From Acrocarpospora phusangensis (GTDB taxonomy: Bacteria; Actinomycetota; Actinomycetes; Streptosporangiales; Streptosporangiaceae), in NCBI RefSeq assembly GCF_016862995.1, contig NZ_BOOA01000059.1, positions 1-55,805 on the forward strand: a stretch of 55,805 bases of DNA, in the 5' to 3' direction. A program made the position numbers and the translations under genes. The notes beneath the pieces were generated by a model that did no database searches, was not told the DNA's origin, and saw nothing but the letters and a program-made list of their open reading frames with translations. Positions 49,001-55,805 of the stretch are shown piece by piece (the stretch's first letter is position 1; each line of letters opens with the position of its first letter).

Positions 49001-49283
49001 TCTCGGCGGGGATGTCGCCGTAGGTTTCGGCGTACTCGGCCCGGACATTCCGGTCGAGGGCCGGGAAGCTGGTGGCGTCCACCGGCGCGGTGAACCGGGC
49101 CGACACGGTCTCCAGCGGCGCGGTCTCCATGGCGCGCCGGACGCCGACCTCGGCGACCGTCACCGCGTACATGGTCAGGGCGACCAGGGCGGTGGTGGCG
49201 AGCAGGATGGAGCCGAACGCGGCGACCAGCAGCAGCGGCTCGCTGACCGCGCGCCGCAGGACCAGCGGTGTTCGCCCCCGCAT
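46062..49283 (-). CDS. FtsX/MacB-type ABC permease, first of two
   Basis: A 1073-residue product from the ATG at 49283; the frame extends to 49355 without better support. A first helix (LLLVAAFGSILLATTALVAL) precedes a large extracytoplasmic domain that includes a close Cys pair (C-S-A-C), a set of helices around 290-520, a second extracytoplasmic domain and four C-terminal FtsX-type helices (ALVFAVLGFMVNAAVAARER, then F-V-L-L-R-A-L-G-V-S). First gene of the operon; the 270-base gap upstream contains the rpsT terminator and presumably the promoter. Confidence 0.88.
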   Translation of the reverse strand: MRGRTPLVLRRAVSEPLLLVAAFGSILLATTALVALTMYAVTVAEVGVRRAMETAPLETVSARFTAPVDATSFPALDRNVRAEYAETYGDIPAEISVGIRSDSFALPGQETLEQPELTRFASYEGLEQHSRLIGGAWPQNRPTGRVEVALSQPAAQALDLSVGNEFRIVGRLDDKPVDVRVAGIFQLTDQNSERWSGDDLLRRGSAIGNYTTYGPLVVPRETFVARFATNVTASWLAVPDLRDLPREELRPFAAAVAGLGDRLKAECSACTASSRLPDMLGQLDQAALVARSTMLVPVLQLLLLAAYALMLTARLLADHRRMEVALLRSRGAGSVRLGLLAGAESLLVAVPCAIVAPFLAPPLLQLVSSLPWFRASGVRLTPTPDATTFLISAGVAVACAVLLALPAVRGARRTYVEEQSSRGRGEKQGLIQRAGGDLVLLVLAALAVWQLQHYGAPVTSTSGGGLGIDPLIVMGPALALLCGGMLGLRLVPIVAKVAERLTSRRRSLAPALGAWQVSRRPLRYSGPVLLLTMAIAIGVVSIATAATWRNSQLDQANHIASADLRVAGPAAGPELGVLGRGGTYAKLPGVTAASPVYRGTVELGAVDAAFLALDATKLDRLMLLRQDLAADPVATIGRDLAGERPELPAVEIPGTPKTLTMTTRVRLAQPELADSYRNMVPRLVLRDALGARYEARAGVLVPDGADHVVTVDLAGMAGQAGSLAYPLSLTGVLLDVPVPRAGSPFTLGVTGLLADGQPITAPEWTALIRGDGQLPPPEAVPGGLLTLQVPRAKAERYATDQGSGYVAVVPGVPDTPLLPVVVTADIAASAKLAVGRASQLSIDGQETAVMPVGIVTAMPGTAGDTPAVLADLETLQARDLTTARAPHPATEWWLATPDERAATELAKHPEWDQTVVDRTALARELRDDPLASGLQGALILGFAAALVFAVLGFMVNAAVAARERMTEFVLLRALGVSFRQVFGLLAVEQAFIIGLSLLGGTVLAAIVATLVVPHIVLTGQATSVTPGVLLDIPWGATIALLAAVALVLFAVVGGLARTLRRQGLGRALRIGED

Positions 49284-49493
49284 CAACGACCCCCAAGCTT
49301 TCCGCCCCGATGTCCGGTATTGGCTCACCTTAGGGGATTTCGGACGCTTGACCATGGGTCAGTGGAATCGGTGATTCAGCCGATACGCTGCGGCGATGCA
49401 CGTGTGATATCGAAACCGTGACAATTTGCCACTTGAGATCAGACGGCAATCCGGATACGCGCGAAGCCTCCCGAAGGCTCTCCGGAAACGCCA

Positions 49494-49523
49494 AACGCCG
49501 CCTCCCGGCCGGGAGGCGGCGTT
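49494..49523. terminator. 30-bp perfect palindrome after rpsT
   Basis: AACGCCGCCTCCCGG and its exact reverse complement meet at 49508/49509. On the minus strand it lies 34 bases beyond the rpsT stop and is followed by TTGGCG. It is a strong, symmetrical terminator that could act on both strands. Confidence 0.8.
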
Positions 49524-49556
49524 CTCGTCTGAAACCGCGATGAACTACGCGGTGAA

Positions 49557-49829
49557 CTACTTGGCGGCCTGGAGGGCGGCGGCGCGCTTGGCGATCGCCG
49601 ACTTGCGGTTGGCGGCCTGGTTCTTGTGGATCACGCCCTTGCTGACCGCCTTGTCCAGCTGACGGCTGGCGGCGCGCAGCGCGATCAGGGTCGCCTCGAC
49701 GTCGCCCTGGTCGGCGGTCTCGCGGAATTTGCGGACCGCGGTCTTGAGGGACGACTTGACTGCCTTGTTGCGCAGCCGGGCCTTCTCGTTCTGCTTGTTG
49801 CGCTTGATCTGGGACTTGATGTTCGCCAC
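49557..49829 (-). CDS. rpsT: 30S ribosomal protein S20
   Basis: A 90-residue basic product from the GTG at 49829, with GAGG eight bases upstream (the frame extends further but without a ribosome site). The pattern [15 protein letters not shown], then K-S-S-L-K-T-A and the C-terminal [10 protein letters not shown] is diagnostic of bS20. It binds 16S rRNA early in 30S assembly. Its place opposite lepA is conserved in actinobacteria. The 49830-50023 gap should hold its promoter. Confidence 0.95.
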   Translation of the reverse strand: MANIKSQIKRNKQNEKARLRNKAVKSSLKTAVRKFRETADQGDVEATLIALRAASRQLDKAVSKGVIHKNQAANRKSAIAKRAAALQAAK

Positions 49830-50023
49830 GAAAGAAGCCTCGGATGTGAAGTCTTGGTCGGATGGATCGCGCACGGCTCGATTGAGAGGGCGCGCCACAC
49901 GCAGTTGGACAGGATACCAACAGCCCAGGCCGGCACTCAAATCAAGAGCTCGGGGCGGGGCATCTGCCCCCGTCATTCTAGCCCGAACAGCCCGCTCGGC
50001 CCGGACGATTCCCGCACGGGTTT

Positions 50024-51028
50024 CTAGTCCGGTCTGACCCAGTGCTCCTCGTACTCCCGCCAGTCCTCCTCGGTCGCGGCGAAGTCGATGTAGAGGGCCA
50101 GGCCGAGGCCGGGGCGGGGGCCGTGGTCGGTGAGGGCGAGCCTGGTGCCCTCCGCCGCCATGGCGACGCTCTCCGCGTAGTCGCTGAGGCCGACCATGTG
50201 GTCGTGGTAGGCGGGGGCGCCGATGAGGAGGTCGGTCGTGGCGGGCGTGAGCTCCAGGGCCTTGGCGGTCTGGCGGGCGACGTGTCCGCCGTACAGGGCC
50301 TGGAGGGGGGTCCAGGAGTCGTACGTCATGATCGCGACCTGGTCGGTGAGTTCGGCCATCTGGCGGAAGTAGCCGGGCGACCAGTATTTGCCGTGGCCGC
50401 CCAGCGTACGGAACAGGAATCCGGCGCCCGGCATGGGTTCGATCTGCTGGGTGGCCACCGAGAGCGCGGCGGAGCCGATGGCCTGCCGGGTCTCGCGCAT
50501 CAGCGCCAGATAGGAGGGGTCGCCGTCGTCGACCGGCTCGAAGTCGTAGTGGATGCCGTCGAAGCCGAGGCCGACCAGGGCCTTCGCGCCCGCCACCACC
50601 CGGGCGCGTACGGCCGCGTCGGAGAGCACGAGGTAGCCCTCGTCATCCGGGTTGACCGTCTGGCCGAGCCAGGCGGAGATCCGCACCTGCGGCAGGCGGG
50701 CCTTCCACCAGGTGAGCAGGTTGGCGGCGTTGGCGTACTTCGCGGGGGGCAGGGTGCCGTCCGCGTCGATCGGGCCGCTGTGCACGTACACGTCCTTCAT
50801 GGCGCCGAGCCGGGCGGCGAGGGCGTCCACGTCGGCGGCGGTGCGCCGGCCGTCCACCCAGGCGTGGCCGAGCCAGAGCGCGTCGTTCCCGGTGGACTTG
50901 GCCCACGCGGCCGGGGTCCCGGCGTAGTCAAGCCGGAGCAGGGCGGCGACAATGAGCATGAGAAGGAGCGGGACGGCGGCGATGACCGCGAGCCACCTGA
51001 GGACGCGGCGGGTGGTCAAGGAAGGCAT
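50024..51028 (-). CDS. Glycoside hydrolase 18-like, membrane-anchored protein
   Basis: A 334-residue product from an ATG. Residues 9-30 are a signal anchor ([20 protein letters not shown]). The core follows the GH18-like barrel: a strand with [22 protein letters not shown], then [11 protein letters not shown] (D-x-x-x-D-x-E active-site strand), and later V-A-I-M-T-Y-D-S-W and G-A-P-A-Y. It could cut or only bind N-acetylglucosamine polymers outside the membrane; the substrate is unknown. It is divergent from lepA by 74 bases. Confidence 0.8.
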   Translation of the reverse strand: MPSLTTRRVLRWLAVIAAVPLLLMLIVAALLRLDYAGTPAAWAKSTGNDALWLGHAWVDGRRTAADVDALAARLGAMKDVYVHSGPIDADGTLPPAKYANAANLLTWWKARLPQVRISAWLGQTVNPDDEGYLVLSDAAVRARVVAGAKALVGLGFDGIHYDFEPVDDGDPSYLALMRETRQAIGSAALSVATQQIEPMPGAGFLFRTLGGHGKYWSPGYFRQMAELTDQVAIMTYDSWTPLQALYGGHVARQTAKALELTPATTDLLIGAPAYHDHMVGLSDYAESVAMAAEGTRLALTDHGPRPGLGLALYIDFAATEEDWREYEEHWVRPD

Positions 51029-51102
51029 CCGGACATGCCACCATGGAGGGTGGCTGCTCCGCCAGCCGTTGATCGCCTCAGACCCTGTCGAAACGGACTT
51101 CG

Positions 51103-52932
<1,830 letters not shown>

Positions 52933-52934
52933 CG

Positions 52935-54131
52935 CTAGCTCAGGCGGCGTACCGTCAGGGCCGCGCCGCAGAGGAGCAGGCCCTGCGCGGTGCGCACGTC
53001 GATGCCGGTCAGGTCGCGTACCCGGCTGAGCCGGTTGTCGATCGTGTTGGCGTGCACGCCCAGGTCGGCGGCGGTGCGGCGGCGGTCGAAGTCGCAGGCC
53101 AGGTAGCGGCCGAGGGTGTCCAGGAGCTGGTCGTCCAGGGGGGCCAGCAGGGCGGTCAGCTCGTCGGCGCTGTCGCCGGGGGTGCTCAGGTGGTAGTCGA
53201 GGAGCACGTCGCGCAGGCCGTACACGCCGGTGGGGAGGTCGGTCTCCTCGGCGATGGCGGCCACGCGGGCGGCCTGGGTGGCGGCGGGGCGGATCGTGGC
53301 GAGGGTGGCGGCGTGCGCGAGGCCGAGCCGTACCGGGCCGCCGAGGGAGGCTTCGAGGCGGGCGGCCAGGCGGACGAGGGCGCGGTCGGCCGCCGGCTGG
53401 ACGGGGAGCAGGGCGTGGCCGCCGTGGCCGTCCAGCAGGGTGAGGACGGGATGGCCGGCGAGCGCGTCGAACTCCCGCTGCACGCCGCGCATGGTGCGCC
53501 TGGCCATGATCGCCTGACCGGAGGCGACGGCCCTGGTCGGCTGGTCGTCCGCGGCGGGCATGCGGGGTAATCGGATCGCGACGACGTGGTAGGGCGGGCT
53601 CAGGTCCACGCCGTGGCGGGCGGCCTCCTCGGGGCTGCCGGCGATGAGCGCCCGCGTGACCGTCCGCAGCGTCTCCCGGCGTTCGGCCGCCAGCGCCGAC
53701 TGCTCCGCCAGGTACGCCTCGGTGATCGTCGTCGTCACCGTCTCCAGCGTGGACAGCTGGAGGGCGGCCAGGTAGCGCAGCGCCTCCTCCTCGCCGGGCA
53801 GGGTCGCGCCGCAGAGCGTCTCCCAGATCACCCGGTAGCCGATGTGGTAGGCGGTCAGCAGGTCCCTGAGCTGCACGCCCTCGTCCACCCGCTGGGCGGT
53901 CCTGTCCCTGAAGAGCTGCATGTCGGCGCCGGTAAGCTGGTGTCCCTGGGCGAGGGCGAGGAACAGCCTGATGCCGTGCCGCGCGGTGGCGGCGATCTCC
54001 ACGTCGCGCATGTCGGGGGGCAGATCGCGGAGCGCGGCGTGCTGTTCGGCCACGATCCTGCGGGCGATCTGGTTCGCCTGGGGGAGGCAGCGCGCGGCGA
54101 TCACGGCCGCGGTCGCGCGGGTCTCGTCCAC
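52935..54131 (-). CDS. PucR-type transcriptional regulator
   Basis: A 398-residue product from a GTG. The N-terminal part is helical with an R-D-x-L-x-A-Y segment (RDLLTAYHIGYRVIWE); the middle is a GGDEF-like or ligand fold (residues about 190-290); the end is the PucR C-terminal helix-turn-helix (T-A-A-D-L-G-V-H-A-N-T-I-D-N-R-L-S-R-V). It is convergent with lepA, 2 bases away, and divergent from a metallo-beta-lactamase-fold hydrolase gene. A perfect palindrome lies in the promoter gap, so it likely controls that gene and itself. Confidence 0.82.
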   Translation of the reverse strand: MDETRATAAVIAARCLPQANQIARRIVAEQHAALRDLPPDMRDVEIAATARHGIRLFLALAQGHQLTGADMQLFRDRTAQRVDEGVQLRDLLTAYHIGYRVIWETLCGATLPGEEEALRYLAALQLSTLETVTTTITEAYLAEQSALAAERRETLRTVTRALIAGSPEEAARHGVDLSPPYHVVAIRLPRMPAADDQPTRAVASGQAIMARRTMRGVQREFDALAGHPVLTLLDGHGGHALLPVQPAADRALVRLAARLEASLGGPVRLGLAHAATLATIRPAATQAARVAAIAEETDLPTGVYGLRDVLLDYHLSTPGDSADELTALLAPLDDQLLDTLGRYLACDFDRRRTAADLGVHANTIDNRLSRVRDLTGIDVRTAQGLLLCGAALTVRRLS

Positions 54132-54137
54132 TCTTCA

Positions 54138-54153
54138 TTGTGACATGTCACAA
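54138..54153. promoter_or_regulatory. 16-bp perfect palindrome in the divergent promoter
   Basis: TTGTGACATGTCACAA lies 7 bases before the regulator start and 111 bases before the hydrolase start. The position so near the regulator gene implies direct repression of it. The inner TGTGA-N4-TCACA resembles, but is two bases shorter than, the CRP consensus. Confidence 0.7.
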
Positions 54154-54263
54154 CTTCACGGGCGGCGGACTGGGATCAGCGCGGATTGCCTGGCCAGCCG
54201 GGCGGGGGAAGAGTTGATCTCGCATTCTGGGACCGGTCCGCTGCAGAGGGGGCACGATCTTCC

Positions 54264-55565
54264 ATGCCTGAAACCGTGTTCGATTACGCAGAACGGGCTT
54301 GGCTCGGAGACCTGGACGACATCCTGGACGGCGGCTCCTTCGGCGGCGAGGTCCACGACGTCGCCGACGGCGTCGGCTGGTACCCCGCGTTCGGCAACTC
54401 CATCACCTTCGCCACCGCCGACGACCTCATCCTGTTCGACACCGGCTCGCCGTTCGGGGCCGCCGACCTCTTCCGCGCCGTACGCGCCTGGACGCCCAAC
54501 CCCCTCACCACCGCGTTCTACTCGCACGGCCACATCGACCACGTCTTCGGCATGGGCCCCTTCGACGACGAGGCCGCCGACCTCGGCCGCCCGCGCCCCA
54601 TCGTGATCGCCCACGAGGCGGTGACCGAGCGATTCGCCCGGTACGCGATCACCCGCGGCTACAACGGGGTGATCAACCGGCGGCAGTTCCAGTCGTCGAC
54701 GCTGGAATGGCCGTCGGTCTACCGGCTGCCCGACGTGACGTACCACGAGACGATGACCATCAGCAGGGGCGGGCTGACGTTCCGGCTCTTCCACGTGAAG
54801 GGCGAGACCGACGACGCGACCATCGCGTACATCCCGCAGCGCAAGGTGCTGTGCATGGGCGACATGTTCCTCTGGGTGGCGCCGAACTGCGGCAATCCCC
54901 AGAAGGTGCAGCGGTACCCGGCCGAGTGGGCCCGCGCGCTCCGGCACGCGGCCGGTCTCGGCGCGGAGATCATGCTGCCCAGCCACGGCGCTCCCGTCTT
55001 CGGGCCGGACCGGATCGCCACGGCCCTGCTGGAGACGGCCGAGTGGCTGGAGAGCCTGGTCGAGCAGACCCTGAAACTCCTCAACGAGGGCGCCCGTCTC
55101 GACGAGATCATCCACGCCGTACGGCCTCCGGCCCACCTGGCCGAGCGGCCCTACCTCCAGGCCCGCTACGACGAGCCCGAATTCGTGGTCCGCAACCTGT
55201 GGCGCCAGTACGGCGGCTGGTACGACGGCAACCCCGCCAACCTCAAGCCCGCCCCCGACCCGATCGTCGCGCGGGCCATCGCCGAACTGGCGGGCGGCGC
55301 CCAGGTCCTGGCCGACACCGCCCTCCGGGCCGCCGCCGACGGCGACCTCCGCCTGGCGGGTCACCTGGCCGAGATGGCCGCCCTGGCCGCGCCGGCCGAC
55401 GAGGCCATCCACCGCGCGCGGGCCGAGGTCTTCAGCGCCCGCGCCAAGGCCGAACGCTCCCTGATGGCCCAGGGCATCTTCACCTGGGCCGCCGCCGAAT
55501 CCCAATCCATCATCAACGGCCAACCCCCCGAAACCCGCTCCCCGTTCACGTCCGGGACCTCCTGA
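54264..55565 (+). CDS. Metallo-beta-lactamase-fold hydrolase, alkylsulfatase-like
   Basis: A 433-residue product from an ATG. The metal site is S-H-G-H-I-D-H (H-x-H-x-D-H) with L-F-D-T-G before it and later V-K-G-E-T-D-D, C-M-G-D-M-F and P-S-H-G-A-P. After the hydrolase domain comes R-Q-Y-G-G-W-Y-D-G-N-P-A-N-L-K-P, the conserved start of the alkylsulfatase dimerisation domain. Members cleave sulfate esters of alkyl chains or related esters; the true substrate is unknown. The divergent PucR-type regulator suggests substrate-induced expression. Confidence 0.85.
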   Translation: MPETVFDYAERAWLGDLDDILDGGSFGGEVHDVADGVGWYPAFGNSITFATADDLILFDTGSPFGAADLFRAVRAWTPNPLTTAFYSHGHIDHVFGMGPFDDEAADLGRPRPIVIAHEAVTERFARYAITRGYNGVINRRQFQSSTLEWPSVYRLPDVTYHETMTISRGGLTFRLFHVKGETDDATIAYIPQRKVLCMGDMFLWVAPNCGNPQKVQRYPAEWARALRHAAGLGAEIMLPSHGAPVFGPDRIATALLETAEWLESLVEQTLKLLNEGARLDEIIHAVRPPAHLAERPYLQARYDEPEFVVRNLWRQYGGWYDGNPANLKPAPDPIVARAIAELAGGAQVLADTALRAAADGDLRLAGHLAEMAALAAPADEAIHRARAEVFSARAKAERSLMAQGIFTWAAAESQSIINGQPPETRSPFTSGTS

Positions 55566-55607
55566 CCGCATCGCCGGCCCCGATACGGCGATCGCATGCC
55601 GCCCGTG

Positions 55608-55805
55608 CGGCGAGAACTGATCGCCCGGTTCAACGGTGCCGAGCGGCTTCCATCTCGTCTCGTCTGGTGGCGTTCAAGTCGTGAGGAGGGGCCGGTCGTT
55701 GGCGCCGGGACGGCGAGAACGGATCGCCTTGATCAACGGTGCCGAGCGGTTTCCATCTCGTCTGGTGGCGTTCAAGTCGTGAGGAGGGGCCGGTCGTTTG
55801 GCGCC
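55608..55805. repeat. Tandem direct repeat of about 103 bp, open at window end
   Basis: Copy 1 starts at 55608 and copy 2 at 55711; both read CGGCGAGAAC..GATCGCC, then CAACGGTGCCGAGCGG, CCATCTCGTC, GGTGGCGTTCAAGTCGTGAG and GGCCGGTCGTT..GGCGCC. Copy 2 lacks a 5-bp duplication (CGTCT) and has one extra T. It is noncoding as far as visible. The second copy is cut by the window end, so more copies may follow. Confidence 0.8.

Noticed and set aside
43382-49421. Very long plus-strand frames opposite the ABC permeases and ATPases (up to 1239 codons)
   Set aside because: They are antisense frames produced by high-GC third positions; their products are low-complexity Gly/Arg/Pro/Gln sequences, while the minus strand encodes full ABC proteins.
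54138-54153. CRP/FNR-type site
   Set aside because: The half-sites TGTGA and TCACA are separated by four and not six bases, and the neighbouring regulator is of PucR type.

Overview
The window is a high-GC actinomycete chromosome carrying a complete-looking integrated phage. The chromosomal genes (comEC, holA, rpsT, lepA, a PucR-type regulator, MacB/FtsX-type exporters) and their GC-rich codon use point to an actinomycete; the Streptosporangiales is my guess and is not proven. No tRNA or rRNA gene and no CRISPR array was recognised.

Layout. Positions 1-1748 are the 5' part of comEC, open to the window edge. A prophage of about 36.5 kb (1744-38239) is inserted in the comEC codons for the conserved V-P-H-H-G-S motif. 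The 3' part of comEC follows (38240-38471), then an epoxide hydrolase, holA, a nitroreductase, a four-gene ABC exporter operon on the minus strand (41786-49283), rpsT, a GH18-like protein, lepA, a PucR-type regulator and a divergent metallo-beta-lactamase-fold hydrolase. A roughly 103-bp tandem repeat runs off the right edge.

Prophage organisation. From the left: a cargo zone (2.2-11.1 kb) with small membrane proteins, a three-gene minus-strand cassette that looks like a defence system (DUF559-like nuclease, AlbA_2/Schlafen-like protein, all-helical protein with an R-X6-H motif), an XRE/DUF5753 regulator module with a DUF6879-like partner, and a membrane protein with thirteen 12-residue repeats. 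Then the late operon, all on the minus strand and read from 28.8 to 11.1 kb: HNH endonuclease, small and large terminase, portal, HK97-type protease and capsid, glycosyltransferase, connectors, two related tail-tube proteins, frameshifted tail chaperone, tape measure, minor tail protein and three tandem paralogues. This is a siphovirus plan. An early minus-strand operon (32.4-30.1 kb) encodes an HNH protein, a degenerate prim-pol, small proteins and an HTH protein. A 1.2-kb noncoding control region (32389-33613) separates it from a divergent replication-initiator-like gene and contains four exactly spaced 23-bp iterons beside a pyrimidine-rich tract. At the right end lie a lipoprotein/membrane pair, a small HTH protein (candidate excisionase), a 53-codon ORF and a large serine integrase about 50 bp from attR.

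How it works together. The serine integrase would recombine a 5-bp CACCA core in comEC, and excision would restore comEC exactly. Replication looks plasmid-like (Rep plus iterons, with host polymerase). No endolysin is recognisable, so lysis is unexplained. The most novel-looking parts are the iteron/Rep module, the three-gene nuclease cassette, and the triplicated and duplicated tail genes.
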